From Streptomyces tibetensis (GTDB taxonomy: Bacteria; Actinomycetota; Actinomycetes; Streptomycetales; Streptomycetaceae): a stretch of 64,000 nucleotides of DNA. The stretch's first letter is position 1. The number at the start of each line of letters is the position of its first letter. The translations under genes and the position numbers were made by a program. The DNA is taken from contig NZ_SZVW01000018.1 in the NCBI RefSeq assembly GCF_007655005.1, positions 124,001 to 188,000 on the forward strand. Direction: 5' to 3'. The notes below the pieces were generated by a model. It was not told the origin of the DNA. It did no database searches and was given only the letters and a program-made list of their open reading frames with translations. Shown here piece after piece: positions 28,038-35,363 of this stretch.

Positions 28038-28859
28038 ATGACCGGCAGCACCGCCCACCGACCCGGACTCGACGCGCGGGGCTTCCTCACCCGGGAGGGC
28101 TCCCTCGCGCGCGTGCCCCCGGCCTTCCGTCCGGTCGTCACCGCGACACGCCAGGGGCTGGCCGACGTGTTCGGGCACCGGCTGCACAGCGCCTACCTCT
28201 ACGGGTCGATACCGCGCGGCACCGCGCGCGTGGGCCGCAGCGACCTGGATCTGCTGCTCGCCCTGCACGAGGAGCCGACCGCGACGGACCGGGACGACGC
28301 CCGGGCGCTCGGCGCGGCACTGGACGCGGAGTTCGAGCAGATCGACGGGCACGGCGCCCTGCTGTTCAGCCGGGCGCGGCTGCTGAGCGACCTGGAGAGG
28401 CATGACCTGGGCTGGTTCGTCGCCTGCCTGTGCACTCCGCTGCTGGGCGAGGACCTGGCCGCGTGCCTGCCGCGCTACCGCCCCGACTCGCTGCTGGCCC
28501 GCGAGACCAACGGCGACCTGGCCCTGCTCCTCCCCCGCTGGCGCCGGCGGATCGCCGAGGCGGACGACACGGAGGAGGCCCGGCGGCCCCTGGTCCGCTT
28601 CATGTCCCGGCATCTGGTCCGTACCGGCTTCACGCTCGTCATGCCCCGCTGGAGCGGCTGGACCAGCGACCTGCACGAGATGGCCGAGGCCTTCGCGGGG
28701 TACTACCCCGAGCGTGGCGAGCAGATGCGGGCCGCGGCCGCCCTGGGGCTGGAGCCGGCCGGAGACGCCGCTGTGCTCGCGGCGTACGTCGGCGATCTGG
28801 GCCCCTGGCTCGCCGGGGAGTACGCGCGCGTGCACGGCGTCAAAGCACCGCGTCCCTGA
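28038..28859 (+). CDS. Nucleotidyltransferase-domain protein
   Basis: 273 aa. The N-terminal half has the polymerase-beta nucleotidyltransferase signature GSIPRGTARVGRSDLDLLL (GS-x(n)-DxD); a further Asp/Glu lies in DAEFEQID. The C-terminal half is helical (MSRHLVRTGFTLV). This resembles minimal nucleotidyltransferases or antitoxin-type MNT proteins, but no HEPN partner is adjacent. Function unknown. Convergent with the MBL gene 6 nt downstream. Confidence 0.82.
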   Translation: MTGSTAHRPGLDARGFLTREGSLARVPPAFRPVVTATRQGLADVFGHRLHSAYLYGSIPRGTARVGRSDLDLLLALHEEPTATDRDDARALGAALDAEFEQIDGHGALLFSRARLLSDLERHDLGWFVACLCTPLLGEDLAACLPRYRPDSLLARETNGDLALLLPRWRRRIAEADDTEEARRPLVRFMSRHLVRTGFTLVMPRWSGWTSDLHEMAEAFAGYYPERGEQMRAAAALGLEPAGDAAVLAAYVGDLGPWLAGEYARVHGVKAPRP

Positions 28860-28865
28860 GGGGCT

Positions 28866-29696
28866 CTAGATGAGCCCGTGTTCTTCCAAGTAGTCCATCT
28901 GCGCCCGCACCGACAGTTCCGCCGCCGGCCAGAGGGAGCGGTCGACGTCGGCGTAGACATGGGCGACGACCTGCGCGGGTGTGCGGTAGCCGTCCTCCAC
29001 GGCCGTCTCGACCTGGGCGAGGCGGTTGGCGCGGTGCGCGAGGTAGTACTCGACGACGCCCTGGGCGTCCTCCAGGACCGGGCCGTGGCCCGGCAGGACC
29101 GTGTGGACGCCGTCGTCGACCGACAGGGAGCGCAGGCGGCGCAGGGAGTCCAGGTAGTCGCCGAGGCGGCCGTCGGGGTGGGCCACGACCGTCGTGCCGC
29201 GGCCGAGGACCGTGTCGCCGGTGAGGACCGCCCCGTCGGCCGGGAGGTGGAAGGAGAGGGAGTCCGCGGTGTGGCCGGGGGTCGGTACGACGCGCAGTTC
29301 AAGACCGCCGGTGGTGATCACGTCCCCGGCGGCCAGGCCCTCGTCGCCCAGGCGCAGGGCCGGGTCGAGGGCACGCACGCGCGTGCCGGTCAGTTCGGCG
29401 AACCGGGCGGCGCCCTCCGCGTGGTCGGGGTGGCCGTGGGTCAGCAGGGTCAGGGCGACGCGCTTGCCGGCCTGCTCGGCCGTGGCGACGACCCGGCGCA
29501 GGTGCCCGTCGTCCAGCGGCCCCGGGTCGACCACCACGGCCAGGTCCGAATCCGGCTCGGAGACGATCCAGGTGTTGGTGCCGTCCAGGGTCATGGCCGA
29601 CGCGTTGGGGGCCAGGACGTTGACGGCCCGCGCGGTGGCGGGCCCCGAGAGGACCCCGCCGCGGGGCCGGCCGGGAAGGGCGCTTGCGTCCGTCAT
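28866..29696 (-). CDS. MBL-fold metallo-hydrolase (Rv3677c/LACTB2-like)
   Basis: 276 aa. The metal-binding motif HxHxDH appears as LTHGHPDHAEG; further ligands are in PTPGHTADSLSFHL and TVLPGHGPVLED. The C-terminal helical segment (VVAHVYADVDRSLWPAA) fits the LACTB2/RNase-like or glyoxalase-II-type subfamily. Start ATG 29696 overlaps the upstream Nudix stop in ATGA, so the two are co-translated. Position matches Rv3677c. Substrate unknown. Confidence 0.88.
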   Translation of the reverse strand: MTDASALPGRPRGGVLSGPATARAVNVLAPNASAMTLDGTNTWIVSEPDSDLAVVVDPGPLDDGHLRRVVATAEQAGKRVALTLLTHGHPDHAEGAARFAELTGTRVRALDPALRLGDEGLAAGDVITTGGLELRVVPTPGHTADSLSFHLPADGAVLTGDTVLGRGTTVVAHPDGRLGDYLDSLRRLRSLSVDDGVHTVLPGHGPVLEDAQGVVEYYLAHRANRLAQVETAVEDGYRTPAQVVAHVYADVDRSLWPAAELSVRAQMDYLEEHGLI

Positions 29697-30562
29697 GCGG
29701 TGGCTCCACCGGTCGGAATGTGCTTGGTGAACTCGTCGTGGCCCGGCCAGGAGAGCACGATCTCCCCGTCCACCAGGCGGGCGGTTGCCAGGACCGGCGT
29801 GAGGTCACGCCCCTGTGCTGAGTCGAGTGCCCCGGCGGCCGTGTCGTACGCCGTCAGCTGGCGCAGGGTCGCGATCGTCGGCGGCATCATCAGCAGCTCG
29901 CCCTCGTCGTACCGGGCCGCCGCCTCGCGCGGGGCGATCCACACCGTGCGGTCGGCCTCCGTGGAGGCGTTGCGGGTGCGCTGGCCCGCGGGGAGCGCGG
30001 CCACGAAGAACCAGGTGTCGTAGCGGCGGGCCTCGAACTCCGGGGTGATCCAGCGGGTCCAGGCGCCCAGCAGGTCGGACCGCAGGACCAGGCCGCGGCG
30101 GTCCAGGAACTCCGCGAAGGACAGCTCCCGGGCGACCAGGGCGGCCCGGTCGGCCTCCCAGTCGGCGCCCGTGGTGTCACCGACGACCGAGTCGTGGGCC
30201 GGCCCGGCGAGCAGGACGCCCGCCTCCTCGTACGTCTCCCGTACGGCAGCGCAGACGATCGCCTGGGCCTCCGTCTCGTCGACGCCGAGCCGCTCGGCCC
30301 ACCACGCGCGCGTGGGGCCCGCCCAGCGGACGTGGTGGTCGTCGTCCCGCGGGTCGACGCCGCCGCCCGGATACGCGTACGCGCCTCCGGCGAAGGCCAT
30401 GGAGGCGCGTCTGCGCAGCATGTGGACGGCGGGGCCGCTGCCGGTGTCCTTCAGGAGCATGACGGTGGCCGCGCGCTTGGGGGCCACCGTCGTGAGGGTG
30501 CCGGCCGCGAGTGCGCGGATGCGGTCCGGCCACTCCGGGGGGTACCACTGACCGTTCGCCAT
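29693..30562 (-). CDS. Nudix hydrolase family protein
   Basis: 289 aa with an N-terminal strand ATVMLLKDTGSGPAVHMLRR, a Gly-rich segment (AFAGGAYAYPGGGVDPRD), and a Nudix helix AVRETYEEAGVLLAG. The spacing between GG and the RExxEE helix is about 40 residues, longer than the canonical 23-residue box; this is typical of the NUDT19/NudL-like subset. Start ATG 30562 (MANGQWYPPEWPDRI). Coupled to the MBL gene. Confidence 0.85.
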   Translation of the reverse strand: MANGQWYPPEWPDRIRALAAGTLTTVAPKRAATVMLLKDTGSGPAVHMLRRRASMAFAGGAYAYPGGGVDPRDDDHHVRWAGPTRAWWAERLGVDETEAQAIVCAAVRETYEEAGVLLAGPAHDSVVGDTTGADWEADRAALVARELSFAEFLDRRGLVLRSDLLGAWTRWITPEFEARRYDTWFFVAALPAGQRTRNASTEADRTVWIAPREAAARYDEGELLMMPPTIATLRQLTAYDTAAGALDSAQGRDLTPVLATARLVDGEIVLSWPGHDEFTKHIPTGGATA

Positions 30563-30654
30563 GGGCGCGAGGCTATCCCGTGACGGGCGGATGTTCGAGT
30601 GGCCCCCGGGGACGGATTCCGCAGCTGGGACCCGCTGACGGGCCCCGAGGGGTG

Positions 30655-31116
30655 TTACGCGAGTTCCACCTGGATCTCGACCTCGACCGGCGCGTCCAGC
30701 GGCAGCACCGCGACGCCCACGGCACTGCGCGCGTGCACGCCCTTGTCGCCGAGGACCTCGCCGAGCAGCTCGCTCGCGCCGTTCAGCACCGCGGGCTGGC
30801 CAGTGAAGTCCGAGGCCGAGGCCACGAAACCGACGACCTTCACCACGCGCGCGATGCGGTCCAGGTCACCGGCGACGGACTTCACGGCGGCCAGGGCGTT
30901 CAGAGCGCACGTACGCGCCAGCTCCTTGGCCTCCTCCGCGGTGACCTCCGCACCGACCTTGCCGGTGACCGGAAGCTTGCCCTCCACCATCGGGAGCTGC
31001 CCGGCGGTGTAGACGTACGGCCCGGACTGCACGGCCGGCTGGTAGGCGGCGAGCGGCGGGACCACGTCGGGCAGGCTCAGGCCGAGCTCGGCCAGCTTCG
31101 CCTCGACGGCGCCCAC
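30655..31116 (-). CDS. RidA family protein
   Basis: 153 aa of the YjgF/YER057c/UK114 fold: PYVYTAGQLPMVEGKL and VASASDFTGQPAVLNGASELLGEV. The Arg that RidA enzymes use to bind the imine substrate (usually in the segment preceding SAVGV, here GVHARSAVGVAVLPL) is present. It could deaminate reactive enamines. GTG 31116 follows GGGAGAAGCAGTA and shares one base with the stop of the small upstream gene (TAGTG). Confidence 0.88.
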   Translation of the reverse strand: MGAVEAKLAELGLSLPDVVPPLAAYQPAVQSGPYVYTAGQLPMVEGKLPVTGKVGAEVTAEEAKELARTCALNALAAVKSVAGDLDRIARVVKVVGFVASASDFTGQPAVLNGASELLGEVLGDKGVHARSAVGVAVLPLDAPVEVEIQVELA

Positions 31117-31274
31117 TACTGCTTCTCCCGCTTCAGGTAGGCGACGAGCTGCTCGGGGTTGTTCGGCCCGGGCACGACCTGGACGAGCTCCCAGCCGTCC
31201 TCGCCCCAGGTGTCCAGAATCTGCTTCGTGGCGTGGACGAGCAGCGGCACAGTCGAGTATTCCCACTTGGTCAT
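31116..31274 (-). CDS. DUF4177 family small protein (Rv3678A-like)
   Basis: 52-aa protein MTKWEYSTVPLLVHATKQIL..., ending LKREKQ, with the family core WGEDGWELVQVVPG. ATG at 31274; the stop TAG (31118-31116) overlaps the GTG of ridA. DUF4177 proteins directly before RidA are conserved in actinobacteria. Function unknown; the coupling suggests a shared role. Too short for usual gene-length cut-offs. Confidence 0.88.
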   Translation of the reverse strand: MTKWEYSTVPLLVHATKQILDTWGEDGWELVQVVPGPNNPEQLVAYLKREKQ

Positions 31275-31486
31275 GCGGCCGACTCTAGCCCCTGGCGGGC
31301 AGGGGCCACGCGGCCCACCACCGCACCGGTTGTCCAGGGGCCACAGCCGCGGTTGTCCACAGCCTCCCGCGTAGCCCGGGCGCGGACTGGTTAGACGCCT
31401 CGCGGCCCCAAGCCGTCAAGTGGGTAGCTGAAATACCCGGTATAGCTTTGCTGACTGTTCGATTAGCAGCTCAAGGGGGCGTCTCG

Positions 31487-31714
31487 GTGGATGTGGTGCG
31501 GGTTATGGAGGCGCTGGCCGAGCAGGGGGTCACGGTGTTGTTCAAGGCGGATGCCGAGCGGATGCGTGAGGGCAGGAAGCCATGGACCTTCGTCGCGAGT
31601 GGCAACCCGTTCCATGAGGATCTGCTGGTCCGGACGGATGCCGTGTCGGTGGAGTCGTGCCTGAAGCAGTGCCTGCCGCAGCTGCGCGAACGCGGGCTGA
31701 TCATCCCGGAGTAG
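31487..31714 (+). CDS. Conserved hypothetical small protein
   Basis: 75 aa from GTG 31487 (VDVVRVMEALAEQGVTVLFK) behind AAGGGGG; ends QLRERGLIIPE. A compact alpha/beta-looking sequence with one WTF and two Cys (SCLKQCLP). I recognise no named family. AT-richer DNA upstream (31430-31470) gives room for a promoter. Divergent from the DUF4177-ridA pair. Confidence 0.62.
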   Translation: MDVVRVMEALAEQGVTVLFKADAERMREGRKPWTFVASGNPFHEDLLVRTDAVSVESCLKQCLPQLRERGLIIPE

Positions 31715-32022
31715 ACCGGCACCCTCGGCCCGTTGCGGCGTGCGTCGCTTGTGCGGCCGTAGCCGTCGGGGCTTCGACCGGGGCCGGGAAGACGCCGGGC
31801 GCCACCTCTCTAGCCAGAGGCATCGAGACCCGGTTCGCTATAGGCATCCGCCCGACGCCCACGCGCCCGCCACCACACCAAGCGCGAGGCCCGCCCGCAC
31901 GCTCTAACCAGAGGCTTCACAGGCCCAGCTCGAATCAGACGTAACGGACCTCACCACTCGAACACTCCGGTGATCCCACCCGACACCCCCGGAGCACTTA
32001 AGAAGGAATTAGGCTCGAATAC
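31715..32022. other. Intergenic region with two short CTCTARCCAGAGGC repeats
   Basis: 308 bp. The words CTCTAGCCAGAGGC (31808-31821) and CTCTAACCAGAGGC (31902-31915) are 94 bp apart and each is partly self-complementary. The last 50 bp, with AAGAAGGAATTAGG at 32000-32013, form the leader of the next operon. No gene seen. Confidence 0.5.
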
Positions 32023-33000
32023 GTGAGCAGGCTCCAGGTCGTCAGCGGCAAGGGCGGTACCGGCAAGACCACGGTGGCCGCGGCCCTAGCGCTGGCCCTG
32101 GCCACGGAGGGGAAGCGGACGCTTCTCGTCGAGGTCGAGGGCCGTCAGGGCATCGCGCAGCTCTTCGAAACGGAGGCGCTGCCTTATGAGGAACGGAAAA
32201 TCGCGGTAGCACCCGGGGGCGGGGAGGTGTACGCCCTCGCCATCGACCCCGAACTGGCCCTTCTGGACTACCTCCAGATGTTCTACAAGCTGGGCAGCGC
32301 CGGACGGGCCCTGAAGAAGCTCGGCGCGATCGACTTCGCCACCACCATCGCGCCCGGCCTCAGGGACGTCCTCCTGACCGGCAAGGCGTGCGAGGCGGTG
32401 CGCCGCAAGGAGCGCAGCGGACGGTTCGTCTACGACTACGTCGTCATGGACGCCCCGCCGACCGGTCGGATCACGCGCTTTTTGAACGTGAACGACGAGG
32501 TCGCCGGCCTCGCCAAGATCGGCCCGATACACAATCAGGCGCAGGCCGTGATGCGGGTGCTGAAGTCGCCGGAGACGGCGGTTCACCTGGTGACGCTGCT
32601 GGAGGAGATGCCCGTCCAGGAGACCGTGGACGGCATCGCCGAGCTGCGTTCGGCCCGGCTGCCGGTGGGACGGATCATCGTGAACATGGTCCGGCCTGAG
32701 GTGCTGGACGAGACCGACCTGGAACTCCTGCGGACGGCCCCGCGTTCCACTGTCGCGCGGTCCCTATCGTCCGCGGGGCTCGGCGGGGCGCGGCGCGGGG
32801 GGCACGCCGAGCGGCTGGTGGACCCGCTGCTCACGCAGGCCGAGGAGTACGCCGAGCGGTACACGCTGGAGCACGAGCAGCGTGCGGTCCTGGCCGAGCT
32901 GGGCCTGCCGCTGCACGAACTGCCACTGTTCGCCGAGGGCATGGATCTGGCAGGGCTGTACGAGCTGGCCCGCGAGCTGCGCGAGCAGGGCGTGTCATGA
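32023..33000 (+). CDS. Get3/ArsA-like ATPase, subunit 1 (Rv3679-like)
   Basis: 325 aa. Deviant Walker A with signature Lys, SGKGGTGKTT (residues about 8-17); switch-type motif MDAPPTGRITRFLNV; A-loop-like GMDL near the C-terminus. No arsenite-binding cysteine cluster is apparent, so an arsenite pump is unlikely. GTG 32023. The next gene encodes a second homologue, followed by wblA and a PBP, the same order as Rv3679-Rv3680-whiB4-ponA2. In mycobacteria this pair forms a Get3-like heterodimer (BagA/BagB; recalled knowledge). Confidence 0.9.
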   Translation: MSRLQVVSGKGGTGKTTVAAALALALATEGKRTLLVEVEGRQGIAQLFETEALPYEERKIAVAPGGGEVYALAIDPELALLDYLQMFYKLGSAGRALKKLGAIDFATTIAPGLRDVLLTGKACEAVRRKERSGRFVYDYVVMDAPPTGRITRFLNVNDEVAGLAKIGPIHNQAQAVMRVLKSPETAVHLVTLLEEMPVQETVDGIAELRSARLPVGRIIVNMVRPEVLDETDLELLRTAPRSTVARSLSSAGLGGARRGGHAERLVDPLLTQAEEYAERYTLEHEQRAVLAELGLPLHELPLFAEGMDLAGLYELARELREQGVS

Positions 33001-33088
33001 GCCGGCGCGGACGGGGCACGCGAGCAGCGCGCCTCACTCGCCGGGACAGACAGGCAAGGCCCGTCATGAGTCGGAAGCAGGGGATGTC

Positions 33089-34519
33089 ATGAGTCGTCCG
33101 GACCCGGCCCACACCCACGATCCGGCCCGCCCTCACCTCGCCCCCGCGCGCCTGCTCGACGTCGACCCGCTGCTGGAGGACCCGAAGACCCGGATCGTGG
33201 TGTGCTGCGGCTCGGGCGGGGTCGGCAAGACGACGACCGCGGCGGCTCTGGGGCTGCGCGCGGCCGAGCGGGGCCGCAAGGTGGTCGTCCTGACCATCGA
33301 CCCGGCCCGCAGGCTGGCCCAGTCCATGGGCATCGACTCCCTGGACAACACCCCGCGCCGGGTGAAGGGCATCGACGACACGGCGGGCGGCGAGCTGCAC
33401 GCGATGATGCTCGACATGAAGCGCACCTTCGACGAGATCGTCGAGGCGCACGCGGACCCCGAGCGGGCGGCCGCCATCCTGGGCAACCCCTTCTACCAGT
33501 CGCTCTCGGCGGGCTTCGCGGGCACGCAGGAGTACATGGCGATGGAGAAGCTCGGGCAGCTGCGCTCCCGGGACGAGTGGGACCTGATCGTCGTCGACAC
33601 CCCGCCGTCCCGTTCGGCGCTGGACTTCCTGGACGCGCCCAAGCGGCTCGGCTCGTTCCTGGACGGCCGGCTGATCCGGCTGCTGACCGCGCCCGCGAAG
33701 CTGGGCGGCCGGGCCGGGATGAAGTTCCTCAACGTCGGGATGTCGATGATGACCGGCACCCTCGGCAAGCTGCTCGGCGGTCAGCTCCTCAAGGACGTCC
33801 AGACGTTCGTGTCCGCGATGGACACCACCTTCGGCGGCTTCCGCACCCGCGCGGACGCGACGTACAAGCTGCTCCAGGCGCCCGGCACGGCGTTCCTCGT
33901 GGTCGCGGCCCCGGAGCGGGACGCGTTGCGCGAGGCCGCCTACTTCGTGGAGCGGCTGGCCGCGGAGGACATGCCGCTGGCCGGCCTGGTGCTCAACCGG
34001 GTGCACGGCAGCGGCGCCGACGGACTGTCGGCCGAGCGGGCGCTCGCCGCCGCGGAAAATCTTGAAGAGCCCCGCATTGTGGATCAGGAGGACGGGAAAG
34101 CAGTACTTCGTAACTCCCCCGACGCACAGGACAGTTCAGACTCTCCCACGCCCGGAACACCAGCTCGGGCATCGGCTCCCGAGAGTGGCTCCCCCACCGA
34201 AGACGCCGAGAACACCGAGCACACGGAGCACACCGGGGACGCCGAGCACACGGAGGACCCCGAGCGGTCCGTCGAGCAGCTCACGGCAGGCCTGCTGAGG
34301 CTGCACGCCGATCGCATGCAGCTGCTCTCCCGTGAGCAGCGCACGCGTGACCGCTTCACCGCGCTGCACCCCGAGGTGGCCGTGACGGAAGTGGCCGCGC
34401 TTCCCGGGGACGTGCACGACCTCGCGGGACTGCGCGAGATCGGCGACCGGCTCGCCGCCGACGAGCGTGAGCTTCCCGGCCCCGCCGACCTGCCGGAACC
34501 GCCCGAGGCGAGTGCCTGA
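33089..34519 (+). CDS. Get3/ArsA-like ATPase, subunit 2 lacking the signature lysine (Rv3680-like)
   Basis: 476 aa. The P-loop reads CGSGGVGKTT: the intermonomer signature Lys of the KGGxGKT motif is Ser. Switch motif VVDTPPSRSALDFLD and a hydrophobic Met/Gly-rich segment (FLNVGMSMMTGTLGKLLGG) that could bind client helices. Between about 335 and 395 sits a low-complexity insert with EHTEH/AEHTED repeats. ATG 33089 is chosen from three nearby GTCATGAG words; the 88-nt gap after subunit 1 has no gene. Probably a heterodimer partner of the preceding protein. Confidence 0.88.
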   Translation: MSRPDPAHTHDPARPHLAPARLLDVDPLLEDPKTRIVVCCGSGGVGKTTTAAALGLRAAERGRKVVVLTIDPARRLAQSMGIDSLDNTPRRVKGIDDTAGGELHAMMLDMKRTFDEIVEAHADPERAAAILGNPFYQSLSAGFAGTQEYMAMEKLGQLRSRDEWDLIVVDTPPSRSALDFLDAPKRLGSFLDGRLIRLLTAPAKLGGRAGMKFLNVGMSMMTGTLGKLLGGQLLKDVQTFVSAMDTTFGGFRTRADATYKLLQAPGTAFLVVAAPERDALREAAYFVERLAAEDMPLAGLVLNRVHGSGADGLSAERALAAAENLEEPRIVDQEDGKAVLRNSPDAQDSSDSPTPGTPARASAPESGSPTEDAENTEHTEHTGDAEHTEDPERSVEQLTAGLLRLHADRMQLLSREQRTRDRFTALHPEVAVTEVAALPGDVHDLAGLREIGDRLAADERELPGPADLPEPPEASA

Positions 34520-34616
34520 GCGCAACCGGGTGAGGGCGGGTCACCGTGGTGGGGGACCCGTCGGCACCGGCGGCGAGGGTTCGTACCAGGACCTGGGGAG
34601 TTCCCGAGGGAATTCC

Positions 34617-34955
34617 TCAGCTCACCGCCGCGTAGTTCTCGTAGATCTCGTCGTCGTCGAGGGGCAGCACACCGCACCCCCGCTCGTACTCCGTGCGCGC
34701 CGTCTCCAGCAGCCGGCGCCAGGAGGTCACTGTGGGACGCCTGCGCAGCAGTGCGCGGCGCTCCCGCTCCGTCATGCCTCCCCACACACCGAACTCGACG
34801 CGGTTGTCGAGCGCGTCGGCCAGGCACTCCGTCCGCACCGGGCAGCCGGTGCACACCGCCTTGGCCCTGTTCTGCGCTGCTCCTTGAACGAACAGTTCAT
34901 CCGGATCGGTAGTGCGGCAGGCCGCCTGCGCACTCCAGTCGACTACCCAGCCCAT
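34617..34955 (-). CDS. wblA: WhiB-like transcription factor WblA
   Basis: 112 aa from ATG 34955 (MGWVVDWSAQAACRTTDPDE), the length of S. coelicolor WblA. Four Fe-S cysteines: AACR, AVCTGCP and ECLAD; then the turn GVWGGMTERERR and a basic C-terminus TSWRRLLETARTEYERG. An in-frame ATG at 35012 would add 19 residues. WblA is a global regulator of the vegetative-aerial transition and represses antibiotic production (established in S. coelicolor). It lies convergent to the Get3-like pair. Confidence 0.95.
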   Translation of the reverse strand: MGWVVDWSAQAACRTTDPDELFVQGAAQNRAKAVCTGCPVRTECLADALDNRVEFGVWGGMTERERRALLRRRPTVTSWRRLLETARTEYERGCGVLPLDDDEIYENYAAVS

Positions 34956-35363
34956 ACCGGCGCCGTCCTCTCCCGAATCGAGGCTCCCCCACGGCGGCAG
35001 CGGCATATTCACCGCCGCCAGTTGAGGACGTTACGGAAGGTGGGCACAGCGCAACACCCCCAGCGGGCCCAATCTTGAATGGCCCGAACGGACTATGGGT
35101 AAGCGGCAGATCACCCGGGGGAGTGAGCTGGCGACATACGTAACTTTCCTGGCAAACCAGGACAGTTCAGTTGCGTCACAACGGACGCCGTATGACACAC
35201 AAGGCGGATTCGGACACGATCCCAACGAAAAAGTTGGGGAACACCCAGAACGATTCGGGGTCGCCGGACGTATTGATACGTGGCCTCACTGCTGTGACAG
35301 TTGAGAGCAGCTTAGGCCAAGGCCTATACGCCTGTCCGGCGAATGAGAACGTAGGCTGCCCTC
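34956..35363. other. Divergent wblA-PBP regulatory region
   Basis: 408 bp between the divergent starts of wblA (minus) and the PBP gene (plus). It is clearly AT-richer than its surroundings (35080-35290) and must contain both promoters; wblA is known for strong developmental control. I cannot assign an operator. Confidence 0.5.

Noticed and set aside
31353..31361. Perfect DnaA-box word TTGTCCACA (also TGTGGACAA at 7889-7897)
   Set aside because: Single isolated boxes occur by chance; no cluster or oriC gene context.
31800..31850. tRNA-like word CCCGGTTCGCTAT
   Set aside because: No acceptor or anticodon stems could be paired around it.
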